Numbered from the stretch's first letter, positions 38,452-47,619 are shown. The stretch: 64,000 nucleotides of DNA from CAYRHN01 sp964424115 (GCA_964424115.1 CAYRHN010000015.1:33708-97707); one strand, 5' to 3'. The notes: generated by a model from the sequence alone, not told the origin. Numbers and translations are program-made.

Positions 38452-39597
38452 TTAAGGACAGGCATTTTGCAATTGTTCTTCATAAGTGATCGCAAAATTG
38501 TGCCTGCCGGAATGGTCGCAGGCTGCCCGGAAGTAATAATAAGGGGAATCAGCCGGGTAGGCCACCGCGCGCAAAGCCGCCGGGCCAGGGTTGGAAATCG
38601 CGCCTGGCGGCAAGCCAATATTTAAATAAGTGTTATACGTCGAAATCGTTTGTGTTACCTGCTCCCCGCTGAGCGGGTTGGTCCACCAGGTAGCCTGGGC
38701 TGCATTGTAGCCGATCGCATATTGCACGGTCGGGTCGCTGTCCAGCTTCATTCCGATCCGCAGCCGGTTGTAAAAGACCGACGCGATCATCGGCATCTCC
38801 TCGTCCAGGACCGCCTCGCGTTCCACGATCGAGGCCAGGATGACTGCTTCCTGCAGGGTCAGTCCCTGGTCGCTGAAGGCCTGTCGCAAGTCCGCGTTCA
38901 CTTCCTGGTCGAAACGGCTGGCGGCAATGGAAAGAAAATCACGCGCGGTGATCTCGCGCGGCAGGGTATACACACCTGGATACAGAAAACCTTCCAGCGA
39001 GGTGATCCCGCGCAAGCTTTCCGGCAGATCCACTCCCGTCGGGTTGTTTACCAGCGCCATGAACTCCTCTTCGGTAACGGGAAAGCCGTACCGCTCCAGG
39101 GCGGCGCCCACTTCTTCTGCCCGCCAACCAGCCAGGATGCCAAAATCCACCTCCGTTGGGGTGGCGTCTTGCATGGCGGCGGCGATCTCCATCACATTCA
39201 TCCCTGGGGTAAGCGTATATAAACCGGCCTGGATGCCGGTATCCAGCCCGGCATATACCACATACATGCGAAATGCCTCGGCATTCCGCACCAGCTCCGC
39301 CTGATACAATCGCGCGGCAATCTGGTCCACAGTTTCGCCAGGGCGTACCTCGAAAGTACGCTGCTCACCTTCCGCATCCAACGGCAGGACAATATCTGCT
39401 TTTTGCAGGAGCATGCGCACCGAAAGCAACGCTCGCTGCGCTGCATCCAGGTTGGGATTGGGCGGCCCGAAAGCCGCCTGCGTCCAACCGGGCAAGGACG
39501 CATAAACCCAGATGCCTCCGCTAAATACCACGCACAACAAGATCAAAACAATGAATAAACAAGAACGTCCCAAGGGTACAGGTCCTTTAGCTGCCAT
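38452..39597 (-). CDS. mltG: Endolytic transglycosylase MltG (YceG)
   Basis: 381 residues. N-terminal membrane helix (11-33), a LysM-like segment (VRPGETVDQIAARLYQAELV, 84-103), LEGFLYPGVY (201-210), and the catalytic glutamate E259 in LASIVEREAV, then DSDPTVQYA and LPPGAISNPG. It cuts nascent peptidoglycan strands and so ends chain growth, which implies a peptidoglycan wall. Overlaps ruvX by 11 bases. Confidence 0.95.
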   Translation of the reverse strand: MAAKGPVPLGRSCLFIVLILLCVVFSGGIWVYASLPGWTQAAFGPPNPNLDAAQRALLSVRMLLQKADIVLPLDAEGEQRTFEVRPGETVDQIAARLYQAELVRNAEAFRMYVVYAGLDTGIQAGLYTLTPGMNVMEIAAAMQDATPTEVDFGILAGWRAEEVGAALERYGFPVTEEEFMALVNNPTGVDLPESLRGITSLEGFLYPGVYTLPREITARDFLSIAASRFDQEVNADLRQAFSDQGLTLQEAVILASIVEREAVLDEEMPMIASVFYNRLRIGMKLDSDPTVQYAIGYNAAQATWWTNPLSGEQVTQTISTYNTYLNIGLPPGAISNPGPAALRAVAYPADSPYYYFRAACDHSGRHNFAITYEEQLQNACP

Positions 39598-40003
39598 GTA
39601 AGCTGTCCAAATAAGATTGTAAAATTACCACTGCGGCCAGATCGTCCATGTGGCCGCTACGCTTGCGGCGGGTCACCCCCATCTCCCGGCGTGCCTCGCG
39701 GGCGGCATCGGTGCTGCCGCTTTCATCCCACATCAACACCGGCAGATCGGTCTGCTGGCGGACGGCGTCTGCCAGGCGCACTGCCTTGCGCGACTGCGGC
39801 GTGGACTGTCCTTCGTCATCCAGCGCCTGCCCAACAATGATGCGGTCGGCGTTTTGCTCCACCGCCACGGCCACGATCTCAGCTGCATCCAACATGCGGG
39901 CCGAGTGGCGGATGACGGTCAACGGGTTGGCAATCGTGGCGGTCTCATCACTGATCGCCAGGCCAATGCGTTGGTCGCCAGGGTCGACGGCCAGGATTCT
40001 CAC
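39587..40003 (-). CDS. ruvX: Holliday-junction resolvase-like protein RuvX (YqgF)
   Basis: 138 residues from a GTG at 40003 with GAGGAG upstream; this gives the normal family length, while a longer frame would have an odd Ala-rich head. RNase H fold: RILAVDPGDQRIGLAISDE, IIVGQALDDEG, LMWDESGSTDAAR, DDLAAVVILQSYLD. It is needed for 16S rRNA 5' end processing in E. coli. The start overlaps the baseplate-J-like gene stop (GTGA); gene pair ruvX-mltG is common in bacteria. Confidence 0.93.
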   Translation of the reverse strand: MRILAVDPGDQRIGLAISDETATIANPLTVIRHSARMLDAAEIVAVAVEQNADRIIVGQALDDEGQSTPQSRKAVRLADAVRQQTDLPVLMWDESGSTDAAREARREMGVTRRKRSGHMDDLAAVVILQSYLDSLHGS

Positions 40004-41574
40004 AACTGCACCTCCTCGATCTGGATTTGTCCCGGCAGCAGCGGCAGCGCCGGCCACCAGGTGGGTGAAAGCTCGATGGCAGGCGGCTGCGACAGCACCA
40101 GGATGGATTGCAAGGTCTCGGATGCCTCTCCGGGCGTCTTTCCAAGCAACGCCTGCACCACCTGCCAGGGTGTGTAAGAAGAAGATATCTGCCAGGAAGC
40201 ACTCAACACCGCCGCCTGGCGTTCGCTCTGCGGGGTGAAATCGGATTCCAGGTGGTATTCCAGGCTGGCAGCATCCCCCTCAAACCCCTTCGGCAATGTC
40301 GCCTGGAGCGCCATGCGCGCCACCCGGGCAAGATCCTCCTGGCGGACTACCCAGACGCTGTACTCGGCCCGCATGGTCAGCAACAGCACATCGGCGGCAG
40401 AACCCTTGGCCGGGGAACTTTCCTCCAGCTGAATTTCTGTCAATTGCAGGCTGGTGGAAATTAACCGGTCGCCTTCGCCAAGCTTGCTGTTTAATTCCTC
40501 CAATGCCTGTTGGCGCAGCGATTCCAGTAATTGCTCACGCGCCTTCTTGTAATCGGCTTCGGTGGGCGCTGGAGCCAGCCTGCGGCTGCCGCCCGTCAGC
40601 GGGTCAGGATTATCCACCGCCACCTGAGCCCCTGCCGAACCTTCCAGGGATTGGATGGCATGAGCGGGGACATTCCCCTCCACACCGGCCTGCAGCGCAC
40701 GAACCGAAGCCTGGGCGGTCTGCCCGTTTCCGGGAGGCAATTCCACCGCGCCGGTCAATTCAAAACGTTGGGGCGGCTCGACAAGGGTGCGCAAGACCGA
40801 CCCGGCTGGGAGGGTAAGCGAAGACTCTCCCAGGTTGGTCAAAAGCACCTGTCCGGCGGCGTAATCCTCGGCCAACCAGACTTGCCCGCTGGAGAAGGCT
40901 TGCTGCTGACCCTCCACCACCACTGTGACGGTACGGGCCGGCATTCCGCCAGTCACCTGAGCCTGCTGCACATCCAGGCTGGCCCAAACTTCCAGGCGTA
41001 CCTGCCGGGGCTGTTTTTCCAATGCCAGGCGAATGTGCGCCGAGGGCAGGTACAGGGCCAGGAGCGCCAACACCGCCAGCACTCCGATCGTAAAAACGGC
41101 TATACGCAAATATTTATTTTTCTTCCAAACCGGTTCGGGGGCCTGTGCCACCCCCGCCCGTTCGGCTCGTAGATTCCGCCTGGCTACCGCGACACCCGCA
41201 GCCAGTCCGGGCTGATCCACGGCCAGCACGCTCACCCGCCGTTCACGTCCCAGCCGCCAGTTGCGCCGCCGCACCCGCCGCCAGGCAGATTCCTGGGCTT
41301 CTTCGGTCGAATGAAAGACCGGCACGCCGGCTTCATCGGCATAGGCGCGCACCTGGGCATTGCTGGTCACCAGGGCCAGCTGCGCCCCTAACCCGCGCGC
41401 ATGGCGCGCCAGCAGGGTCAGGTCAAGGCGGCTGAGCACCAGCGGGGCTTCTACATTACGACGCCTCCGCCGGGGCCAGACCAGCACAATGCGCGGCGAT
41501 TTGGCCCAGGCCAGTTTGTCGCGGATCGAGATCAGGTCGTCATGCGGATCGAGGGTGAGAATGGCAGTTTTCAT
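40000..41574 (-). CDS. Baseplate-J-like domain membrane protein
   Basis: 524 residues. Residues 1-130 form a soluble domain rich in Arg, without known motif. One membrane helix at about 158-178 (IAVFTIGVLAVLALLALYL). The outer region has a stretch (GQVLLTNLGESSLTLPAGSVLRTL ... GQTAQASVRALQAGVEGNVPAHAI) that resembles the baseplate J/gp47 N-terminal fold. No phage genes are near, so this is a cellular homologue. It starts the unit ruvX-mltG, which suggests a cell-envelope role. A TATAAT lies only 11 bases before the ATG. Confidence 0.78.
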   Translation of the reverse strand: MKTAILTLDPHDDLISIRDKLAWAKSPRIVLVWPRRRRRNVEAPLVLSRLDLTLLARHARGLGAQLALVTSNAQVRAYADEAGVPVFHSTEEAQESAWRRVRRRNWRLGRERRVSVLAVDQPGLAAGVAVARRNLRAERAGVAQAPEPVWKKNKYLRIAVFTIGVLAVLALLALYLPSAHIRLALEKQPRQVRLEVWASLDVQQAQVTGGMPARTVTVVVEGQQQAFSSGQVWLAEDYAAGQVLLTNLGESSLTLPAGSVLRTLVEPPQRFELTGAVELPPGNGQTAQASVRALQAGVEGNVPAHAIQSLEGSAGAQVAVDNPDPLTGGSRRLAPAPTEADYKKAREQLLESLRQQALEELNSKLGEGDRLISTSLQLTEIQLEESSPAKGSAADVLLLTMRAEYSVWVVRQEDLARVARMALQATLPKGFEGDAASLEYHLESDFTPQSERQAAVLSASWQISSSYTPWQVVQALLGKTPGEASETLQSILVLSQPPAIELSPTWWPALPLLPGQIQIEEVQL

Positions 41575-41585
41575 TGGGTATCAAA

Positions 41586-41591
41586 ATTATA
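41586..41591 (-). promoter_or_regulatory. -10 box giving a nearly leaderless transcript
   Basis: TATAAT on the minus strand ends 11 bases before the ATG at 41574, so the transcript would have about five leader bases. No good -35. It lies in the 150-base gap 41575-41724, which otherwise shows nothing clear. Confidence 0.4.
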
Positions 41592-41724
41592 CCCCAGCGA
41601 ATTGAGATTTGCAGGCAAATCACCGGGTCAAGGCCGCATTGCGAACAGCAGCAGGGAGGGCAGGCAAATACATCCCCCCCATGTTCTCCCCTGGCTGTAT
41701 TTCATTGACTCCCGCCAGGCACGG

Positions 41725-42717
41725 TCAGGGTGTGGATGAATTTTTGGATCCTACTTTGAATTCAAAGAGGGTTTCGCGGATGCGGGGGGTGATCGCCCAT
41801 CCCCCGGCCTCCATGCCCAGCAGCACCGCACCGACCACCGGAGGGTGATGCAGCCGCACCAGCCGCGCGCCTGGCGCAAAGGATTGCACCTTGCGCCGCA
41901 TAGGTTCTACCAGACGTTCCCCACCTGAGAACATACTGCCTAATAAGACCACTTCAAATTCAAGGGATTGGAACGATAACTGCCGGGTGACCGCATTGGC
42001 CAGTTCTCCCAGTTCAGTACCAGCCCACTCGATCAGGTTTTGCGCCACTTCGTCGCCGTCCTCGGCAGCCTGGAAAACCAGTGGCGCTGCTGAGGCCTCC
42101 AGATGATACTTATCCGACATCAACCCTTCCAGAAGATCCTCGACATCCCTGGCGCCTGCGTATTCCGCCAGCATGCCTCCCAGGCAGGTTTGCGGTCCGC
42201 GCAGGGTCCATGACTGTGCCACTGCCTGCAAGGTCTTTGCCATCAGTTCCGCCGCGCCTGCGCCTTCGCCCATCCAGCTGCCGCCGCCCGTGACGTGACC
42301 GATCTTCCGGCGGGTTGGATCCCATCCCCAGCAATTGCAACCGGTCCCGGAAACGACCGCCACCCCCCAGCCTGCCTCTGCGCCCGCCATCAGGCCCAGG
42401 ATGGTATCGTTGACCAGCCGGGCAGGGGCCTTCATGTCCGGATAGACCAGCGCCTCCAGGGTCGCCCGGGTTTGCGATGGCCAATCAAAGCCCGCCACGC
42501 CAAAACCCAACCCACACAGCTCGGAGGGGGCGCACCCTGCCTGGTGGAGCGCTTTTCCCAGGGCCAATTGAAAGACACGGCTCAGTTCTGCGTAGCCGAT
42601 CCCCTCCGGGTTGCCTGGTCCCGCATCGCCAAAACCAATCGCACGCCCCTTTTCATCTGCAATTAATACGCGCGTATTGGTTCCACCAATATCTGCTCCC
42701 AGAAAAAATTTTGTCAC
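41725..42717 (-). CDS. BadF/BcrA-type sugar kinase (GlcNAc kinase-like)
   Basis: 330 residues from a GTG at 42717 with GAGG five bases upstream; a GTG two codons earlier is also possible. ASKHA fold: FFLGADIGGTNTRVLIADEKG, LGFGVAGFDWPSQT, NDTILGLMAGAEAGWGVAVVSGTGCNCWGW, GHVTGGGSWMGEGAGAAELM. This matches the N-acetylglucosamine/glucosamine kinase branch of the family. It is the last gene in the operon, after the GH4 gene, so it likely phosphorylates the sugar taken up by the ABC system. Confidence 0.88.
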   Translation of the reverse strand: MTKFFLGADIGGTNTRVLIADEKGRAIGFGDAGPGNPEGIGYAELSRVFQLALGKALHQAGCAPSELCGLGFGVAGFDWPSQTRATLEALVYPDMKAPARLVNDTILGLMAGAEAGWGVAVVSGTGCNCWGWDPTRRKIGHVTGGGSWMGEGAGAAELMAKTLQAVAQSWTLRGPQTCLGGMLAEYAGARDVEDLLEGLMSDKYHLEASAAPLVFQAAEDGDEVAQNLIEWAGTELGELANAVTRQLSFQSLEFEVVLLGSMFSGGERLVEPMRRKVQSFAPGARLVRLHHPPVVGAVLLGMEAGGWAITPRIRETLFEFKVGSKNSSTP

Positions 42718-42727
42718 AGACACCTCA

Positions 42728-44026
42728 TCAAGAATAAAATTGCGGTAAATATGGGCGATTAGTCTGCAGCAAATCGTCCAACACAGCCTGGATCTGGTCG
42801 GCGCGCGGACCGAGCGGATGGGCCAGCAGCGCCTGGTAAGCCGCGCGACGGTCGCCTTCCAGGGCAGCCTGCACGGTTAGCAATTCATAGGTCTTCACCT
42901 GGGCAAGCAGTCCAAAGCAAACCGGCGGGAGCGGTTCGGCAGGTAAGGGATGAATCCCAGCGCGGTCCACCCGGCAGGGCATCTCCAGTACCCAATCCCC
43001 AGGCCAACCGGGCACCGCACCCTGGTGAGCAGTATTCACCACGTGGGTTTCGCCCAGATCATTATAATGGGAATTGAGCAATTCGACTGCCATGGTAGAG
43101 TAATAAGCCCCGCCCCGCTTCATCAGGTCGGCCGGCGGCTCGTTCAAGGCCGGGTCGGCATACTGGCGTAGCAGATCCTTTTCCACCTCCATTACCTCTT
43201 CGGCGCGTGAAGGCGGCCAGGCGTTCTGGTTTTCCAGCTTGTGGGCGGTGTAATAATAATATTGCAGGTAATAATTGGGGATCATCCCAAGCGCCTCGAT
43301 CGTGCGGCGGTCAAAGTCCTCCTCCCCATCCTGACCCAGTTCAGAAAGGTAAGCGGAGAAGACTTGCGGCCAGACATCTTGCTCATCCAGGCGAAAACCG
43401 CGATGCCAGGAGAGGTGGTTCAACCCCAGCGTATCCAGCTCCGCCCGGTGAGGGTCAATGGCCGGCACGCCTTGAGCCTGGGCCAACCCTTCCAGGATGC
43501 CCATCTTGGTTGTGATCGGCACATTACACACCCCCACTGCGTTGACCCCCGGCGCAGCCTGTTGGAGGGCCTGCGCCACCAGCCCGGATGGATTGGTGAA
43601 ACTGGCCAGCAGCGCTCCCGGCTGCGCATAGCGGCGCATATCTTCAGCGATGCGGACAATGACCGGGATGGTGCGCAAAGCTTTTGCCATTCCACCCACC
43701 CCGGTGGTCTCCTGCCCGATCAAGCCGTGCCGCTTGCCCAGGTATTCATCCGCGCGGCGGGCAGCCATCATGCCCACCCGCAGCTGCGTGATCACATAGC
43801 TGGCTCCGGTTACCGCTTCCTGTTGATCCAGGCTGAGCGTCACGCGGAACGGTGAGCCGTGCGACGCAACCATACGCCGGGCAAAACCGCCCACAATATC
43901 CAGCCGCTCTTTATCGATATCCATCAGACACAGCTCGCTGACCGGGAAGTAGGCGGAGCGTGCCAGGAAACCGTTGACCAATTCGGGAGTATAGGTGGAC
44001 CCTCCACCAATGACAGTGATTTTCAT
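42728..44026 (-). CDS. GH4 glycosidase (6-phospho-beta-glucosidase type)
   Basis: 432 residues. Family 4 glycosidase needing NAD+ and Mn2+: ITVIGGGSTYTPELV (3-17, dinucleotide binding), QLRVGMMAARRADEYLG, C167-N-V-P170 and N203-H204 (GLNHLSW) metal/active-site residues. The C-N-V-P form is that of beta-specific 6-phospho enzymes; alpha-types read C-H-S. Family members usually act on phosphorylated sugars made by a PTS. Here an ABC transporter is next to it, so phosphate may come from the kinase gene downstream or the enzyme may accept free glycosides. Confidence 0.93.
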   Translation of the reverse strand: MKITVIGGGSTYTPELVNGFLARSAYFPVSELCLMDIDKERLDIVGGFARRMVASHGSPFRVTLSLDQQEAVTGASYVITQLRVGMMAARRADEYLGKRHGLIGQETTGVGGMAKALRTIPVIVRIAEDMRRYAQPGALLASFTNPSGLVAQALQQAAPGVNAVGVCNVPITTKMGILEGLAQAQGVPAIDPHRAELDTLGLNHLSWHRGFRLDEQDVWPQVFSAYLSELGQDGEEDFDRRTIEALGMIPNYYLQYYYYTAHKLENQNAWPPSRAEEVMEVEKDLLRQYADPALNEPPADLMKRGGAYYSTMAVELLNSHYNDLGETHVVNTAHQGAVPGWPGDWVLEMPCRVDRAGIHPLPAEPLPPVCFGLLAQVKTYELLTVQAALEGDRRAAYQALLAHPLGPRADQIQAVLDDLLQTNRPYLPQFYS

Positions 44027-44031
44027 AGGTT

Positions 44032-45060
44032 TTATCCTTTTATTCCAGAGACAACCACACCCTGGATAAATATTTTTTGAGCAAAGAAGAAGATCAGGAT
44101 CGGGGGGATCAGCAGCAGCAAGGAGGCAGCCATCAGCAAATTGCCCTGGTTCGTGTACAGCGCATTGAAGGATTGCAGCCCCAGGGAGACGGTCCAGTTC
44201 TGCGGACTTTGCAGGTAGATCAGCGGGGCGTAAAAATCGTTCCAGGCATACAGCACCGAGAATATGGTCACCGTCATCAGCACTGGATAGGACTGTGGAA
44301 TAATGATGTGCCAGAGGATGCCCAGGGGTCCGCAGCCGTCAATGCGGGCCGCATCGTCCAACTCAGGCGGCAGGCTCATAAAAAACTGGCGCAGCAGGAA
44401 CACGTCCCAGGCATTAGCAAAGAAAGCCGGCACGATCAAAGGCCAGAGGGTATCATACCAGCCGATCTTGGTAAACAGAATGAATTGGGGAATGAGGGTT
44501 ACCTGCGGAGGCAGCATAACCGTTGAAAGCAACACCAGGAAAAGCACTTTCAATCCCCGCGCGCGGAAGCGGGCAAACCCATAAGCCACCAGGGTGCAGG
44601 AAACCACCGTACCAATCGTTCCCAGCACAACAATGATCAGCGTGTTGCCCAAATAGCGTCCAAAAGGCACTTTTGTGATCGCCAGGGCAAAATTCTCGAT
44701 GTGCAGCACGATCCTGGTGGCGCGTTTGCCGTCCGCCACCTTCAACTGGTAGGTCTCCTGCGGATCTTGAGGATTGACAAATGTACCGGTCGGGCCTTTC
44801 TTGTCGATCAATGCCAGCTGGCGCATCTCTCCATTCACGGTGATGTCATATACATAAGCATCCGCATCGTTGATATGGACCGTGTACTGTTCTTGGGGAA
44901 TTAACTGCGGCGGGTTGGTGTTAACTGCATCCTTGCTCTTCAACGCAGAAGACATCATCCAGATCAAAGGGGTGATCACCACCAGGAAACCGGCCAGCAG
45001 GATCACGAAAGCAGTCCCACGGAACAAACGGTCGCGCATCTTGCGCCCCAGATGGATCAT
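44032..45060 (-). CDS. ABC sugar transporter permease, MalG-like
   Basis: 342 residues from the ATG at 45060, overlapping the previous gene stop (ATGA); long upstream frame discarded. Six helices with the EAA-type loop (ELDDAARIDGCGPLGILWHIIIPQS). Between helix 1 and 2 there is an inserted beta-rich external domain of about 80 residues (TVHINDADAYVYDITVNGEM ... YQLKVADGKR), longer than in MalG. Partner of the permease upstream. Confidence 0.92.
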   Translation of the reverse strand: MIHLGRKMRDRLFRGTAFVILLAGFLVVITPLIWMMSSALKSKDAVNTNPPQLIPQEQYTVHINDADAYVYDITVNGEMRQLALIDKKGPTGTFVNPQDPQETYQLKVADGKRATRIVLHIENFALAITKVPFGRYLGNTLIIVVLGTIGTVVSCTLVAYGFARFRARGLKVLFLVLLSTVMLPPQVTLIPQFILFTKIGWYDTLWPLIVPAFFANAWDVFLLRQFFMSLPPELDDAARIDGCGPLGILWHIIIPQSYPVLMTVTIFSVLYAWNDFYAPLIYLQSPQNWTVSLGLQSFNALYTNQGNLLMAASLLLLIPPILIFFFAQKIFIQGVVVSGIKG

Positions 45061-45986
45061 TTTCGCACCTCCCCTTCGTAATAAACCCAGGCGCTTGAAC
45101 TTCGAAACACCAGGGCGGTCAACACCAGCACGATCAGGAAGAGGATCCAGGCCAGGGCCGAAGCATAGCCCATATCCCGGTATTCGAAAGCATTGGTGTA
45201 AAGATAGAGGTTGTAAAAGGTCGTCGCCTCTGCCGGACCGCCACGGGTGAGCACGTAGGCTTCGGTGAAATATTGAAAAGTGCCGATGATTCCAATCACC
45301 AAATTGTAAAAGATGACCGGCGACATCAATGGCAAGGTGATGTGGCGCAACTGCTGCCACTCGTTGGCTCCGTCGATCTGGGCTGATTCGTAGAGGGCGG
45401 TAGGAATGCTCTGCAGTCCAGAAAGATAAATGATCATCCCGCCGCCCACCCCCCACAGGCTGATCAAGATCAAAGCCGGCAGCGCCCAGTAGGGACTGTT
45501 CAGCCAGCCCGGCCCATTGATGCCCAACGTTCCCAGAAACCAGTTCAGGATCCCGTAACGCGGATTAAAAATGAACCCCCACATCAACGCCGTTGCTACT
45601 CCCGCCGTCACCGACGGCATGTAAAAGATCGTCCGCCAAAAGGCCAACCCCGGTATCTTGAGGTTGAGCAGATACGCCAGGGCAAAACCAAAGATCAGAT
45701 TGAGCGGCACTGCGATCACTGCGTAAACTACCGTGACACCTAGCGAATGCCAGAACTTTGGGTCCCCGGTAAGCAGTTTGGCATAGTTATCAAATCCGGC
45801 AAAAACCGGGGTATTGACGATATCATAATGCGAAAACGAGAGCACCAGCGAGGCGATCATTGGACCAAGGGTGAAGATCACGAATCCAACAATCCACGGA
45901 CTGATCAACAAATAAGCCCACCTTGATTCGCTGCGGCGCAGGCCGCTGCCTTTCTGTGCTTTTATCGGAACCGCGCTGGATGCCAT
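45057..45986 (-). CDS. ABC sugar transporter permease, MalF-like
   Basis: 309 residues from the ATG at 45986, with GAGGAG six bases upstream. Six helices (first WAYLLISPWIVGFVIFTLGPMIASLVLSF), EAA loop ALYESAQIDGANEWQQLRHITLPL. CUT1 family. No ABC ATPase gene is in the operon, so the importer must share a common MsmK-like ATPase encoded elsewhere. Confidence 0.93.
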   Translation of the reverse strand: MASSAVPIKAQKGSGLRRSESRWAYLLISPWIVGFVIFTLGPMIASLVLSFSHYDIVNTPVFAGFDNYAKLLTGDPKFWHSLGVTVVYAVIAVPLNLIFGFALAYLLNLKIPGLAFWRTIFYMPSVTAGVATALMWGFIFNPRYGILNWFLGTLGINGPGWLNSPYWALPALILISLWGVGGGMIIYLSGLQSIPTALYESAQIDGANEWQQLRHITLPLMSPVIFYNLVIGIIGTFQYFTEAYVLTRGGPAEATTFYNLYLYTNAFEYRDMGYASALAWILFLIVLVLTALVFRSSSAWVYYEGEVRK

Positions 45987-46043
45987 GAACAACTCCTCGA
46001 TCCTGTGATTTATCAGGCCGCTGATCTTATAAGATCGCCGGGA

Positions 46044-46090
46044 AGCTCCTGGGCGCATCCATGGAAAGCCGGAAGACGCGCCCAGGAGCT
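46044..46090 (-). other. Intergenic hairpin between binding protein and permease genes
   Basis: Perfect 13-bp stem AGCTCCTGGGCGC / GCGCCCAGGAGCT, 21-base loop, no T run. Just beside it lies the 14-base palindrome GATCTTATAAGATC (46023-46036). In the minus strand the hairpin follows the binding-protein stop, where it can halt 3' exonucleases and keep that mRNA section abundant, as described for malE-malF. The rest of the 122-base gap shows nothing. Confidence 0.7.
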
Positions 46091-46108
46091 ATGCTCAACG
46101 GGCGTTGG

Positions 46109-47545
46109 TCATTTATTCGCCCAATATTCATCCAGATAACCCTGGACTTCGCCATTCAGCGCAGACAACAGCGCCTCAATGTCGGTATTTGTACCCAGGG
46201 TGACCAGGCTCATCGTGTTTTCCATCGCGTCCCAAACCTTGTTGTAGTTCGGGACCCAACCCTCATGATTTGGGCTGGCATCCATATAATTGATCGAGTC
46301 GATGAAGACCTGGAAGTCCACCTTGGGATAAGCCGCTTTCATCTGCTCCAGCCATCCGCCCGCCAGGGACTTACGGGCCGGGATGCAGCCGTAGCTCTCC
46401 GCCAGGCGAGCCATGATCTCAGGCTGCATTAACCACTTGGCCACTTCCCAGGCCTGGTCGGGATGCTTGGAGTGCTTGGGGATAACGAACGAATCGCCGT
46501 TGGCCTCCGCCACAATATTCCCATGCGGTCCCGCAGGAACGGCAGCCACATTCCAGTTGAAAGCCTGGGTCCAGGTTTCATAGTTGTAGGCCATCCAGGA
46601 GAAGCTCTCCCACATCGCCACCTCGCCGCTTTGCAGCGGGTCGATGTCGGTGAAGGAAGCGGTAGACAACTCGCCGGTCGGGCGGATATGATATTTCCAG
46701 ATCGAATCGCTGACGAATTGCAGGCCTTCCTTCCAGGCGTCAGTTTCCATTTCCGCCGTCTTGAAATCGGCGCTCATTCCCAACGGATTGCCGCCGAATT
46801 TGGCCGGCACCATGCGCCAGGGCAGCCAATCCCAACCGTCCCAGCCCCATTGGACAATATTTTCCGGGTCAAAATCCGCCGAGGCAGCGTCATGGCCGTT
46901 TTGATCCAGGGTCAGTTTCTGAGCCGTTTCCACCAACTTGTCGTAGGTCCAGTTCGGATCCCCAAAGGTGTGCGGCGGATATTCGAGATTGGCTTTATCA
47001 AACAGGTCTTCGTTATAGAAGGTCACAGAAGGATAAACGCCAATTGGCAGCCCAACCATCTTGTCCGGATAGGTCTGAAGCTGCAACGCCGGGCCGTAGA
47101 AATCGCTGGTGTCATACTGATCGCGTTCGATGTACGGCGAGATATCCATCCATTCGTCATAGTAAGCCGCCACGCCCATCACGCCGATCGGCATAACGAT
47201 ATCTGGCGCCATATCCCCGGCCAGCATGGTCGAGAATTTGGAGTCATGCTCCTCATAGGCCACGGTCACAAAGGTGACGTGGATATCCGGGTGGGTGGAA
47301 TTGAACTCTTCGGCAATTTGATTGTGCAGGTCGATCTGCGATGGATCGGTGCCGGTGCCAAAACCGACCAGGATGGTGATCTCCACCACATCACTGCCGG
47401 TTGGCACCTGGGTTGGCGGCGTGGTGGGTTCTGTGGTTGCTTTAACTTCTGCGGTTGGGCTGGCCGCTCCCGTCGCGCAACCGGCAGTAATCACCAGGCT
47501 GAGCATAACCAAAATAGTGATCAAAGACCAGATTTTACCTTTCAT
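46109..47545 (-). CDS. ABC sugar-binding lipoprotein
   Basis: 478 residues from the ATG at 47545 with GGAGG upstream. Lipobox V-I-T-A-G-C, Thr/Pro-rich linker, then an extracellular solute-binding protein family 1 fold (ITILVGFGTGTDPSQIDLHNQIAEEFNSTHPDIHV, ...AGDMAPDIVMPIGVMG..., QPEIMARLAESYGCIPARKS). Catches the sugar outside and delivers it to the two permeases. Many Trp residues in the middle (WGWDGWDWLPW) suit sugar stacking. Confidence 0.93.
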   Translation of the reverse strand: MKGKIWSLITILVMLSLVITAGCATGAASPTAEVKATTEPTTPPTQVPTGSDVVEITILVGFGTGTDPSQIDLHNQIAEEFNSTHPDIHVTFVTVAYEEHDSKFSTMLAGDMAPDIVMPIGVMGVAAYYDEWMDISPYIERDQYDTSDFYGPALQLQTYPDKMVGLPIGVYPSVTFYNEDLFDKANLEYPPHTFGDPNWTYDKLVETAQKLTLDQNGHDAASADFDPENIVQWGWDGWDWLPWRMVPAKFGGNPLGMSADFKTAEMETDAWKEGLQFVSDSIWKYHIRPTGELSTASFTDIDPLQSGEVAMWESFSWMAYNYETWTQAFNWNVAAVPAGPHGNIVAEANGDSFVIPKHSKHPDQAWEVAKWLMQPEIMARLAESYGCIPARKSLAGGWLEQMKAAYPKVDFQVFIDSINYMDASPNHEGWVPNYNKVWDAMENTMSLVTLGTNTDIEALLSALNGEVQGYLDEYWANK

Positions 47546-47575
47546 GTTCTCCTCCAGAAATGAGTATGGGATCTT

Positions 47576-47592
47576 CGCCGCATTGGGCGGCG
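47576..47592 (-). other. Small GC hairpin before the binding-protein gene
   Basis: CGCCGC / GCGGCG with a 5-base loop in the 74-base gap after the regulator gene. No T run, so read-through from the regulator gene into the transport genes is expected. Confidence 0.3.
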
Positions 47593-47619
47593 TTGGAAAG
47601 GACCGCCCACCCTCACGGG

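Noticed and set aside
40000..41574. Prophage or tail-like module suggested by the baseplate-J resemblance
   Set aside because: No other phage or contractile gene near it; neighbours are ruvX and mltG.
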